A stretch of 64,000 bases of DNA from Trachythela sp. YZ-2020. Its lineage: Eukaryota > Cnidaria > Anthozoa > Malacalcyonacea > Clavulariidae. Shown piece after piece: positions 33,496 through 45,796 of this stretch. The stretch's first letter is position 1, and the number at the start of each line of letters is the position of its first letter. The DNA lies in contig JADLSH010000158.1 of NCBI GenBank assembly GCA_016169945.1, positions 221,001 to 285,000 on the forward strand, in the 5' to 3' direction. Under the pieces are notes generated by a model. That model did no database searches. It saw nothing but the letters and a program-made list of their open reading frames with translations, and had not been told where the DNA came from. The position numbers and the translations under genes were made by a program.

Positions 33496-35537
33496 CGCTC
33501 GAAATTTCCATCTACAAACATGCACCTTCAAGACTATACTTTGTTATTTTAAAACACATCAGAACCGTAATGCCTTAATTATGCATGGTATATAGAGGTA
33601 TTGAGGGTATGTATTAATTTATGGGAATAAGGTTCGTCTGCTTAAATTTTGTTTTTAACCGCGCCAACAGTATAGCGTACATTCATCATGACTCCACCAA
33701 ACACCGCATGTTTTCTCATAGTGCTCCGCCGGAAATAAGTTTGTAGTAGCGTTGATTCAAGGGATCTTTAGGGAGAATAGTTTAGAACTGTTGATAGAGC
33801 ACTTGAATATAATTAGGAAAAGCTAGTTTAGTTTTATTTCTTATTTCCACTTAGCTATGGAAACACAATAAACGACTGGTCTAAAATAGAGTTAATGCTT
33901 AATGCATGGGAATAAGCAACATTGAATCGCAATTTCTATTCCGATGCGCTTTTTTCCGGACTTCGCGTATTTAAAGGTCCGTTCATTATTTATACCTGAG
34001 GTTTGTACCGAATGAGAAATTGGGAACAGTGTAACATTTTTATTTACCCAATCTCAACAATGGCTTAAAATGTTTTTACCCAAACATCGAATATTTAATG
34101 CCCCGCTGGGCATTACAAAGTTTTTAATGCCCTACAACAAACCAACCCATAAAATAGGCTACTAATTTTACTACTTATGGTTGTGCCATACTTATTGAAC
34201 TACTTATTAACCTCAAACATCGCTCGGTCAATACGGCAAGACCTCGGTTTAATATTTTATCCTAAAGAACTCACTTTCGGTTAATAAGTAGTTACTAATA
34301 TATATGCGTTATACAAACCGAGTTCGTGTTTGTCTTACCTAATTTATTAATTCTTCGAAATGATTTTCAACTTTTTAGCCTTCTCTCATCCAGCCTACAA
34401 TTCTACCAACTCGTATAACCTCCCAAGTTCTGCTTGAAATTCTGACTCTTCATTCCAACTTAGACTTCCAACTGATAGTTCTCAAAACAGTAGGTGTATT
34501 TAATGCTCCTACCAGTCTTTACAATTAATTTGATTTACGTTTCAATAAGTATTGTTTATATCGCGTGACCAATCAGAGATTAGATACGTCAACTCGCTAC
34601 CAGGCCACTGATATGTTCAAGTTTACTCTCCAAACATTACGTATTGGATTTCGGACGTAAAATTAGCGTAAATAAATTGTTCAAATCGTTGACATTACTC
34701 GTACATTACTCGATCGGAAAAATTACAGACTAATTGGCTACGTTGTTTTTAGATAAGAAACTGTATCAATTCAAATAAAATTTACGAGAAAGATGTCGTT
34801 ATGAAAGTAACTATGTAAACAAATCGAAGGAACAGTCAAAAGACAACTTGAAGGAGAAGAAGCTGTTTAAAATTCCTTCCTCCCACGATTGTTGGCACAA
34901 GTACTTAGCTAAGGACTAATTCTAGAACATCAGTTCACTGTCATCTGGTGAAGTTCAAATATTTTGACATTTGTTGCCAAAATATTTTGCTTCGTGCACG
35001 TAGCTATGATTATTTTGGAAGGGTTTTCCTCAAGAATACTTGAATATACTTATGTTTACATCTGTTCGGCTTTGTGAAGCGGTGAAATCAACCGTTGAAT
35101 AAAAGAATACTTTTCCTTACTTTAAAATACATCAGAAATATGTGGCTTTTGTGGGATATTAATGTCAAAGCAGTAAGTGCATGTGCCTTTCATGGCAACT
35201 CCGTGGCAAACGGCAGAATTACGCAATAATTTTATAGGCAAGAGGATGGTAACAGTGGATAGTGAGAGTTAATTTTATTACTGCCACGCCCCCCTCCCCT
35301 CCCCATCATTGCTCGCTCCCAAACTCTTGGCGCGCTCTGCTAAATATGGAGCGATTTCTGCCAAATAACTTTGCAGTTTCCCACCGAGTTGCCTGCAGAG
35401 GAGGCTACAACTTCTGCGCCCCTGCTTTTGTCGATCTATGCAGTTTTCTAGTGATTATATTTTCATTTTCAGCCGAAAGTGACAGTTAAGAGTGAATACG
35501 GCGGGTGACTGTTGTGTAACACTACCTGAAAAATACA

Positions 35538-35614
35538 ATGAGAACTTTGACGTTTCGAGCGAAGGTCCTTACTTCGAGAGGAAGGACCTTCGCTCGAAAC
35601 GTCGAAGTTCTCAT
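35538..35614. repeat. 31-base-arm hairpin (unit 2 end)
   Basis: Orthologous to 28790-28866, with better pairing at the inner end (GGTCC/GGACC). Confidence 0.7.
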
Positions 35615-38509
35615 TTTGAATGGTTCCATTTTGAATCTACGCTCAAACACCGCAGGTTATCTCTGCGTGAGCTCCGATATTCTCCCGTAGTTGCATGGAA
35701 TATAACACTGGAAATCGTGTAATTTTAAGCGATAAAAACACGCATCTTGCATGAGCGTTTAAATTATCACCCAATCCTCGGCCTCACCTTTCGTTCAACA
35801 ACTGCTGTTTAATTGCGAACGGCTAACAGCTTAACACCCCGGCCCAGTAAAAATTTGCTACAAACTATACGACTCGTGAGTTTTAATTTTGAAAAGCAAG
35901 CCGTGAAAAAAGTAACAAGTCAATTTTAGTGAATTAAAATGAAGAAAATTAAGGCTCAAAGGAATATGGCTTAAGAATTCAAAGACGATTAGCGTCAAAG
36001 ATTAAGAGTTTTTATACTATAGTGTAAACGATATAATCAGGTTTAAAGCAGCAAAACATTTAGAAACTGAGAAAATACGGATAAATAACTACAAGCAATT
36101 GTAATTTAATCAATTTTGCTGAAACTTTAACAGGTATGTTTAATGTTTTTAACTACGTCTGTGGCGCCTAAAACGTTTTGCGTAAGCTAATGAAAATAAC
36201 GCTCTTTTAGGATTTTCGCAAGTACAGAAGACACCTATTTAGCTAAGGGGTAATTAAGGTACTTGTACTTAGATTAGTTTTACTGCAACATCAATTCGTT
36301 GTGCTGGTAAATTCAGTTCAAATATTTTGACATGTGTTGCCAAAACATTTGCTTCACGCACGTAGCCACGTTTATTCTGGAAGTGTTCTCAAAAATAATA
36401 CTTGGGTATACTTATGTTTACATCTGCTCGGCTTTGTGAAGAGTAAAACCCTTTTTAATGAAACAAAACGCCCACTGAAGAGTTCACTCTGCAGTCGACC
36501 GCGTGTAGCGAGAAACAAAGCTAGCGAATTATAACTCCCTCCTTATTGTCCGGGGTTGTTCTTTAATGACTATATTCATCACTGTTAGGACCATAGTCAT
36601 GACTATATACTTGGATTATAGTCATTGACATTTAAGACTAAGTCGGCATGGACACTTCATTTGGGACTATATAGTCATAACTATTAGAACTATATATACT
36701 GTAGTCATGACTATTTGAACTATATTCATGACTATAAAGAGGCTATACGGTGTGAACTTTTAAGATTATAGTCATGACTTTTAGGACTATAGTCATGATC
36801 GATTGGGTGGAATAATGAATTTCATATGCAAATTATGGATTTGCAGAATAAAGATTTTCTAAATTTGTTTTTGTAAATTAGTTTTGTCTTTCGCTGCATT
36901 TTACATAATGCATGACCAAGCATGATTAATACGTTTTCGAATTTTAATTTTTCTTCCCATATATTCATGCACTTGTGCTCATTTGCTTGACAATCATTTT
37001 ATTGACCTGTGTTTATTAGCATAGCTCTTAGCAACGCTTGTGTATATTCTATGCCTTAAAATCGCTTTCGTCTTGCGAAGTTAATTTTGTTGTTCAGCAG
37101 TCAAGCAATGTTTGTATATTGTAGAGAAAGGTTAATTAAAAAAGCGTCCGCTGCTAAGTACAAAATGTACAGCAAATTTATTTTTGCGCAAACATTACGC
37201 TAATGGCTATATGCACCTCAGGGGTAATCAACTACATCCATATATCTAAAACATAATATGTATAGACATGACTGTGAGATTGGAAGTTAAACCAAAGAAA
37301 AGTGTGTATAAGAGGTTCAAAAAGTGAATACTGAATAAACGTTTTGATCCAAAATTGTGAAAAATTATTTTACTCTCATTAAATAACTTTCATTGTCCCG
37401 ACTGAATTTCTTTTCAAATTCTCGCTCGACCATATAACTCGGTGTCGGATAATATTCGTTATTATTAGCATGACTCGCCCCGGCGGCTCGTCCAATTTTG
37501 GCAAAATTTCCAAACATCACTCGTACTATTAATCCCTAATTGTACTCGCCATCGCATGATAACCTATACAAATAAGTGATCATCTATATTAAAATTGAGA
37601 ATTTTTTCATGGTTTAGCGTGCTCAATCGAATTATTTGGCACGCGGGAAATTGGGAGAGCACGAACCATGCTAAACTACGAGAAAATAACACAAAAATAG
37701 GGTGAAAACAAGTTTAATTTCTGCTGTTAAATTCCGGCGCTTTTTTAGCGTGCTCAATCGAGTTATTGACCGCGCTCACCTGTCTATAAACACATAAAAA
37801 GCTGATACAGATCAACAATATAGTTTGAGAATGTTTAATATTGTACAATGGTTTGTTTGAAGTGTTCACTTAATTTGTTTGTGTTCTTGTTGGACTTCAG
37901 ATAGATTTTATAGTAAACTTATGAACTGATGTTGCTGTTTACGCACGCTGCCTTCCACGTCCTAGCCGTAGGCTAGAACAAGTCGACTAGTCACATATAG
38001 GATATCAGAGTTTAATACAGGACAGGTTGGACTATTTGCAATGTCATGATGTCGTCCCGTCGTCCGCATTTTCCGGCGTTCATTAGAAGTAATATTGGTC
38101 TATCAAGTTCCAAATTTCTGGGTCTAGAAATTTACTGCATTAACTCGGTCAATGCATGGGCCTAAAAATTTGTCTGGATTGGGTATTTGCCTCAACGTTT
38201 TGGTTGCTGAAATTTTTATTGACTTCGTTATTGAAATTTTTATTGAATTATGGAAACATAGCCGTTAATAGACGCACAACGCTTTTATATTGCGAATGAA
38301 AGCGCATGCGCGTTTAACCGTGCTCGTTTTAGCGTGCTAATCTTAGACTATTAGGATCAGGGTTCTACAAGCTTGAACGCTGATTGGTTAAGAGCTGTCG
38401 TTTAACTATGAGTGATGTAAACATGGTATGTTTGTCGAAAGTATTCTTAAAATGCTTCGTCGAATGTAAATGTACAAGTTCCTTCATTATATTGGTGGTT
38501 GTTGACTTA

Positions 38510-39355
38510 TAAAGCCCAGATATGCGCTCATATAAACGAATATGAGAGCTGCAGTCATATTCCCACAGAATAAGGTTTGGAACTGGGATGCTTATTCGAT
38601 ATTTTTTTAATCATGGCTGCTTTGCTTGATATATATTTAATATCAGAAGTGCTTGCTCGATAGTTCGATTATAGTCAGACAAATTTAAACAGGTATATGC
38701 CGTTAAATACAAATTTAAACAACTATATTGCTAAACAAACTATTTGCTGCTATATGCCAGTCTAGTAACCGAATAAGCCAATTTTTCGCCTATTGACGTC
38801 ATAAATTCACTTCTAAATTATTTCAACATTTTTATTTAGTTATTTCTTTATTTCTGACATATTTCAAAAAAAACTAGCTGAAATTTATAGAAAATAAAGT
38901 AAACAGAAATTAAAGAATAAATAAAGCGAAGTACAGGACGTCAGCAGCGGAAATCTTGATTGGTCATCGTTGTTTTATGCGGCAGTTACCTAAAGCAAAT
39001 AATTATATCTTATTGAATGGTTTGGCATATAATACGGCCGGGTATTTTACGAGTTTCTCAAGTACTTTTCCGAGCCCGTGAGGTTTTTATGGAAAAGGAG
39101 AAATACGGATTTTACCATGCAATGCGGCCTAGTATTTGTTCTGTTCTCGTGCCCTTATATGGAAGAATTGCGTCATAGTCATATAATAAAATGACTTATA
39201 AGGCCCCGATATGCGCTCATATAAACAAATATGAGAGCTGCAGTCAAATTCCCACAGAATAAGGTTTGGACCTGGGATGCTTATTCGATATTTTTTTAAT
39301 CATAGCTGCTTTGCTTGACATATATTTAATATCAGAAATTCTTGCTCGATATATT
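38510..39355. repeat. ~155-bp direct repeats bracketing a GPCR 5'-flank relic
   Basis: 38510-38665 and 39200-39355 are near-identical (TATGAGAGCTGCAGTCA...GATGCTTATTCGATA). Between them, 38735-38965 matches the GPCR upstream flank (TTTCGCCTATTGACGTCAT). Units 1 and 2 have one copy of the direct repeat and no flank. Confidence 0.8.
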
Positions 39356-40242
39356 TTTCGGGATTTGCAACCGCCCCACCCCACCCCATCAAATATCTAA
39401 TGGTCCACCCCTAACTAATAACGTATACATAAAAACAAGTCAGCAAACAATCCTTGCCGTTTTCTGTGATAATCGATGCCCGATAATTAACAAATAGATT
39501 TCCTCGACATTTCCTAAATTATAGGAAATTATATTTTCAATGTTTCCAAGTTACCAGAGAAATTCTCTCATTGAACAAAATCTTCAAAAAGTCGTACGAA
39601 TGTGTGTTTGACCCTATCCATGTTGTTATATATCTAGGCGTAAACTACAAATAGCACCAATTAGAACATATATGTGTTACTTCGTGTATCTTTATACCTT
39701 TATTAATCCTTCGTAATGTTGTTCAACTGATATTGTTAATCTTCGTTTCTTCTGACTTCTATGTCAAATCCTATAAACTTCCAAATTCTGCCGCTCAAAA
39801 TTCTCACTTTCCTTTCGAAATTCCAAATTTCAACTAACTGTGCTCAAAGCAGTACGTGTCTTTAATGCTCTTTTTCCAGTCCATATATTGAACTTTCATT
39901 TAAGTATTGTTAATATTCCATGACTAATAAGAGCTCACATACGAGTCAATTCGTACCATGCCAGTAGGTTTACAATACTATGTAAATACTATACATAATT
40001 ATTTTCTTTTAAAATTTTTAGACGTAGAATTTAATAGCGTAAATTCAAATTCAAATAACTTCATTTAAGGAGAGTAAAACACGTGATGTTTTAATAAAAT
40101 AAACTGAATAACCTGTGATCGTAAAAAGCCGACTATAGACTAAATATAGCTATATACGTTGATATTAGATAAGCAACTGTAGCATTTCAAATCAGTAATA
40201 TTTACGAGAAGATGTTTATGCGAAAGTTACTTTGTAAACTAT

Positions 40243-40365
40243 ACTAGTCAGAGCACTGCACCGTAGTCGAAGGGACCGCAGATTTAATTTCTGCCAGAGA
40301 GCCTATATATAGTTGCATTTTTCGCAGCTGCTCTTGGTTAGGTCTAAAATATATATATAATTTTC
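40243..40365 (+). repeat. old SINE relic (unit 3)
   Basis: Most eroded copy. The first part of the tRNA-like head is lost (starts GTCAGAGCACTGCACC), and the tail CTCTTGGTTAGGTCTAAAAT remains. Confidence 0.7.
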
Positions 40366-40954
40366 GCTCGAAATTTCCATCTACAAACATGCACCTTCAA
40401 GACTATACTTTGTCTATTTGAAAATACATCAGAAACGTAAGGCCTTATGGTATATAGAGGTATATATCGAGGGTATGTATTATGGGAATAAAGTTCGTCT
40501 GCTTAAATTTTGTTTTTAACCGCTCCTACAGTATAGAGTACATTCAGCATGACTCCACCAAACACCGCACGTTTTCTCCTAGTGCTTTATAATTTTGTAG
40601 TAGCGTTGATTCAAGGGTTCGTTTAGGAGAATAGTTTAGAACTGTTGATAGAGCACTTGAATATAATTAGGAAAAGCTGGTTAAGTTTTATTTCTTATTC
40701 TCACTTAGCTATGGCAACACAATAAACGACTGGTCTAAAATAGAGTTAATGCTTAATGCAAGGGAAATAAGCAACAATGAATCGCAATTGTTATTCCAAA
40801 GCGCTTTTTGCCGGCCTTCGCGTATATAAAGGACCGTTCATTATTTATACCTGAGATTTGTACTGAATTAGAAATTGGGAATAGTGTAACATTTTTATTT
40901 ACCCAATCTCAACAATGGCTTAAAATTTTTTTACCCAAACATCGAATATTTAAT

Positions 40955-41631
40955 CATGCAGCGACAATATTCAATACATACATAGTAATGTCTATAGAAC
41001 AAGAGCAGGACATTTTATGTCTATGCAGCTGCTTTGTAATCAAACTAAGTCTGCAATTCATCAATATACAATAGTGGTATAATAAAAGCAATCCAATGTT
41101 GCATGTGGTGAAGGGTGGGTAGTCTGGTGAAATCTGGGTAGTCTGGTGAAATCTGGAATAAATTTGTGCTCTATTTTCCAAAGTGATACCCATTTATCTT
41201 CTGCTTGTGTTGGGAAGAATTATATTTTTACTGGACTGTACGACAAGGATTCAAAAATATATTACACGAACTTCGTTTAGTCGAAAAACATATTACCCAA
41301 CCAATTTCTTCTATGTACCAATAACCAACGCCAGGCACTATAATAATGACTATTAACGCTAATGCCTTAAAATATTTGCTATTTGCTGCCGCAGGCAGCA
41401 CTCCTAATTTTGACATGCTAAGGTTTCTCCAGAGTTCACTCGACCCAGTCTTTCGAGCCGAGTTATGTATTGTCGAGATTTCGATCTTGCGTCTGTCCGC
41501 CAAGATGTCATAATTCCGGGGGGGCACTGGGGGGAGTGAGAAAAATATTGAATAGGCAATTCCAGCTATCGCATTTGACTTGATGCAAATATACGATTTT
41601 TACGAACACTTCCCGAAGAAACCAGGTAAGT
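40955..41631. other. unassigned sequence upstream of the Helitron genes
   Basis: Probably Helitron leader, but a 5'-TC terminus could not be located. A 19-bp phrase (GGGTAGTCTGGTGAAATCT) is duplicated at about 41115-41155, and G-runs occur at 41517-41535. A 99-codon minus-strand frame shows no known domain. Confidence 0.4.
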
Positions 41632-42290
41632 ATGGCTTTATTTCTTTCTGCTAATATCCATCAAGGCGATGAACTGTTTAGCGTTCATTCTAGAGGCAAA
41701 CAATGTGCTTTTATGAGTTTATCGGCGCTTCTTACAGCCCGAAATATCCCATTGTCCGCATGGTCGTTTACAACATTTAATAGTGTCTTAATACAAGGAG
41801 ACAAGATGTACTTAAGAGCTCTGAATAATAGCCTATTAGTCCTAGACCCTGGTGTAGAATTTTTGTCTATAGATAACTTACCAACAGTTGTTACTGTTAA
41901 TAATTCATGTACGAATATAAACAATCTACCCGTGGAGGTAGCTCAAAATATAAACAATCTACCCGTGGAGGTAGCTCAAAATATAAACAATCTACCCGTT
42001 GAGGTAGCTCAAAATATAAGCAATCTACCCGTAGAGGTAGGTCAAAACATAAACAATCTACCCGTGGAGGTAGCTCAAAATATGGAGCCCATTGAGGCAC
42101 AGAATAACATTGATCTACCCATTGTGTCAGAAGAACAAATTGGCAAGAATGAAAACCAAATTTGGTTTATGACTTATGGAAAGGAGCTTCAAGGGCTTGT
42201 TATAACTGATCGGCAAATTGAATTTCCTTACTATGATATTCATACAGCACTTTTGAATATTTTCTTGAATGACAGTCATAGAGGGCTATA
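41632..42290 (+). pseudogene. Helitron N-terminal cysteine-peptidase-like module, first half
   Basis: Starts at ATG. HQGDELF and SRGKQCAFMSLSALL (C25) look like the nucleophile region of a papain-fold deubiquitinase-type peptidase of the C76 kind. Positions about 41921-42085 hold five tandem copies of a 33-bp repeat encoding INNLPVEVAQN, inserted between the Cys block and the downstream IWFMTYGKELQGLVITDRQ block. A frameshift near 42285 separates it from the His-containing half. Family assignment is by motif only. Confidence 0.55.
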
Positions 42291-43351
42291 TGATGGCCTT
42301 AATAAAGCAAATGAATGATTTCTTTCTCTTTGACTCGCATGCCCGACACTCTAGTGGCATGCCTGATCCTAATGGCACTGCTGTTGTCATGAAGTTTATT
42401 AATATTGTAGAGTTGGAGCAATATTTGTATTCTCTGTCAATAGAACTACATACCAACTCTTTTAAAATTGTACCTGTGCAATTAAACAAATATATAGCTT
42501 CCAAAAGCAAAACTATAGGTAAAAATTATAAAGAATATCAGAAAAAGAGGCGTTCAGTAGAAACAGCAAGTGATAAACAAGCAAGGCTTAAAAAATCTAA
42601 TGATTATAAAAAGAAAATGCAGTCAGAGGAAACTGACAGTGAGAGACAAAATAGACTACAAACAGAAGATGAGTCCAAAAAAAGAAAATGGTCAGAGGAA
42701 ACTGACAGTGAGAGACAAAATAGACTACAAAAAGAAAATGAGTCCAAAAAAAGAAAACGGTCAGAAGAAACTGACAGCAAGAGACGAAATAGACTTGAGA
42801 AAGATAGACTGTCTAAAAAACAAAAGCGGGCACAAAGAGTGTCACAGCCTCAACCTGAACTATGCCAAACTGATTATTTAAATTTGTTTGACACCACTCA
42901 AAATGGTGGTATTGAAGAACAATGTTGGGCAAAAGCTAACATTAATAAGTTTAATACGTCTGTGCAATATACTGTCAGTCAGTGTACAGTTTGTCAGGAG
43001 GCATGGCCCTTGAAATCTAAACCACGATCACCTTATGTGTGTTCACGATGCTCTAGAGATAAAAAATCTCCTAAAACATTTTCGTGTGAAAATTCAATGA
43101 TACCTTCACATGTTCCACTTGAGTTGCAAAATTTAACTCAGATTGAAGAAATGTTAATTGCTCGTGCTTTGCCAATCATGCGAGTTTATATTAAACCTGG
43201 CGGTCAGCGAGGTTATGCAGGGCATTGTATTAACTTACCACAAAATGTCACAGAACTTGCAATATCTTTGCCAAGATATCCTAAAGACTTGGCTATTATT
43301 ATTGTCAAAGTAAAAGGTAGAGACAACACATTCAGAGATGTGACAGTGTGA
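42269..43351 (+). pseudogene. Helitron peptidase second half, basic repeats and Cys-rich region
   Basis: Contains [19 protein letters not shown], where D22 and H24 are candidate catalytic or substrate residues, then GTAVVMKF. Residues ~85-190 are Lys/Arg/Glu-rich with a repeated [13 protein letters not shown]...SKKRK phrase, probably nuclear-localising. A Cys cluster ([15 protein letters not shown]) and a conserved [26 protein letters not shown] block follow, as found upstream of Rep in many animal Helitrons. It ends at an in-frame TGA at 43349-43351, after which similarity continues in the same frame. Confidence 0.7.
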
Positions 43352-43360
43352 AAACAAAAT

Positions 43361-44143
43361 GTGCACAATGCCTTAATGTGGCTTATAAACAATAATCCAC
43401 ATTATTCTCAATTAACAATTAATGAAGATGCATTAAATTCATTACCTGAAAATGGTGTACCACCAGATCTGATGACTGTTGATGATATAGTCTCAGATGA
43501 TAATTGTTCACCTGATGCAGGTCCTCCTAGTGATAATCCCTCAGAGGATATTGTATATAATGATTCTACTGAAATGAGTAGTTTTTTACCTGTTGGTGAA
43601 CAACAACAACAGGAAATTGAAGCTGTTAGAAATCAGCTTTCTGAAAATGAGCCAATGCAGTGGCCATCACATGAAAATGAGCCGTTAAATGAGTATCAGG
43701 TATCTCATCTGGCCACAATGGCTTTCCCGGCATTATTTCCTGATGGAAAAGGTGATCCTACTAACCAAGGACTTCTAAGAGATGTTCCTCTTCAGGAACG
43801 AATAAAGCATCTTTTAAAATTTGCTGAAAATATTGACGGTAAATGGGTCTACCGTTTTGCCAACCATCCCAGATTTGCTTACTGGGCTTTTAATATGATT
43901 CAAAGAAAACGAATCTTGCAGCAAAGTGGAATATTTCTTAAACAGAACCCAGGTGAGGCACATCTCACCATTGATGAACTGCGAGAAATGGCTGCCAGTA
44001 ACAGTGCTAATCTATTTATGTCTAAGGTGTCTAGATATGTTGGCAATATTGCTGGCACTAATGCTTACTGGAATAGAGTAAGAGAAGAACTCAAGTCTAT
44101 TATAACTAGTGTTGGAGCACCAACCTTATTTTTTACCTTTTAA
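43361..44143 (+). pseudogene. Helitron-like N region
   Basis: Same frame as the preceding block after the TGA ([18 protein letters not shown]...). Contains [12 protein letters not shown] and [21 protein letters not shown], hallmark phrases of the region N-terminal to the Helitron Rep domain. Ends GAPTLFFTF at a frameshift near 44145. Confidence 0.8.
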
Positions 44144-44157
44144 TTTCCTCAGCAGAT

Positions 44158-45159
44158 ATGCATTGGCCAGAATTACATGCTTTATTTAAAGCGAGTACTG
44201 ATTGCGAAACGGGTAGTTCTACCAGTAATGTAAGACGACAAAATGTCATTAACAATCCCCATGTTGTGGATTGGTTTTTCACCCAAAGATTAGAAAGCTT
44301 TGTAAAACACTGGCTTTATGAAACACTTGGTGCGAAATGGCACTGGTTTAGATATGAATACCAAGGTAGAGGTAGCATTCATTGTCATGGTACTGCTAAA
44401 CTAAACAATGACCCAGGTTTGTGTCAACTTACCCAAACTGCTTTGAAAGGTTTCTTAGCACAAAAATTTAAAGATGAGAATGATTGTTCTTATACAAGTG
44501 AACTTGACCAGGATATTTAAGCTGGCCAGAAAGCTGCTGAAACAGTATGTCAATATGTTGATTGGTTATTATCAACTGTCAATCCAAATCCACCAGATGA
44601 AGACATCTGGATAAGACCTGAAACTCATCCATGTCAAAGAAGTCATAGTGACATTCCTGAACACGAGAAACAATCAGATTATGTAGATCTGTTAAATATG
44701 GTTCAACGACACACTCGTTGTAGTACAAGCTATTGTCTTAGAAAAAAGTCAAATGAAACAGAGTTGAAAAATAGGTTTCATTTTCCTTTTGATCATTGTC
44801 CTCAGACAAAATTAGAATTTGAAAAAATTCACACTTCAGGTGATAATGAACATTATAGAGCCAAAATTGTTACTAAACGAAATGATTCGAGGTTAAATAA
44901 CCATCAGCAACTTCAACTCCAAGGATGGAGAGCTAACTGTGATATTCAAGTTGTTATTGATCACTATGCTTGTGTTGAATATCTCACAAAATATGCAGCT
45001 AAAGGTGAACCAAGATCACCAATATTAAAACATGCATTCAATTCTATTATGCAAAATGTTGACAGTAATACTGACCCTCGCCGGGCTATTAAGAAAGTAG
45101 TTATGAGATCTCTTGGCGCAGGAGACAATGCATCATTTGTTGTCTTTGAAACTTCATAG
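44158..45159 (+). pseudogene. Helitron Rep (HUH/Y2) endonuclease
   Basis: Rolling-circle replication initiator that nicks and rejoins single strands. The metal-binding HUH motif is IHCHG (H75 and H77 of the first part, at about 44380). A TAA at 44518-44520 interrupts the frame just before AGQKAAETVCQYVDWLL, and similarity continues in frame. The two-tyrosine motif is EYLTKYAAKG, with Tyr residues four apart, at about 44980-44995. The frame is lost near 45120. Confidence 0.85.
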
Positions 45160-45796
45160 CTCATCATTTAAAGTGATGCCAGTGAGTCTAAATGGTTCAC
45201 GTAAAGTACGTGATACTGCAGGGGAAGGTGAATCGTGCACTGATTATTCACTTCTTGATGTGTATGCTAATGGTGAACAATATGACAGTTCACATGATAT
45301 AATGAATATGAACTTTGTTCAATTTGCTACGACATACAAAGCTGTTAACAATGAATTGACAAAATTGCCAGAGAATGTTATACCAAGAATATTCCCAACA
45401 TATTCTCCTAATCCCAAAGGCCTAAATTTTGGACTATACTGTAAATATCAACTTTTGAGGTATCAATCCTGGAGAACAACCCAGAACAATGCTTGGGGTG
45501 ATCAAGAACCAACAGATGAGATCGTGATTAATTCATGGCAAGAATTCTTACAAACACCTTACGGACAATCTAATGTCCCAGCCTGGTTTGATAAATTACA
45601 AGCAGTGATTCAAAGTCAAGAACCAGAAGATGAACCTTCTGCAGAACAGGAGAGAACTCGAGAAGAGTGGATGGTAATATCTGACCTTCGCACTCCATTT
45701 GATAACTCTGAGCAAACACCAGAGTCAACTCATGATTGGCACTTGACAGAGCCAATTATTCAGAACAACAAATCCATGAAATGCCAACATGGATAA
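45113..45796 (+). pseudogene. Helitron Rep-helicase linker region
   Basis: AQETMHHLLSLKLHSSSFKVMPVSLNGSR is the conserved block after the Rep domain. It continues with YKYQLLRYQSW-like sequence and an acidic segment to a frameshift near 45780. Confidence 0.75.

Larger units (their letters stand above)
28954..35702. repeat. tandem unit 2 of the decayed GPCR-locus duplication
   Basis: 6749 bp, nearly collinear with unit 1 minus its internal duplication. It includes a ~50-bp segment (about 31110-31160) missing from unit 1. No gene survives. Confidence 0.9.
35703..40954. repeat. tandem unit 3, truncated
   Basis: Third copy, 5.25 kb. It diverges more from units 1 and 2 than they do from each other, lacks the L2-like LINE tail, and has unit-specific insertions (about 115 bp near 37450-37560, and the 38.7-39.2 kb block). 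Homology stops abruptly after ATCGAATATTTAAT at 40954. Confidence 0.88.

Noticed and set aside
41228..41527. 99-codon minus-strand frame near the Helitron
   Set aside because: Starts at GTG in a C-run, one hydrophobic stretch only, no similarity recognised and no transcript evidence.
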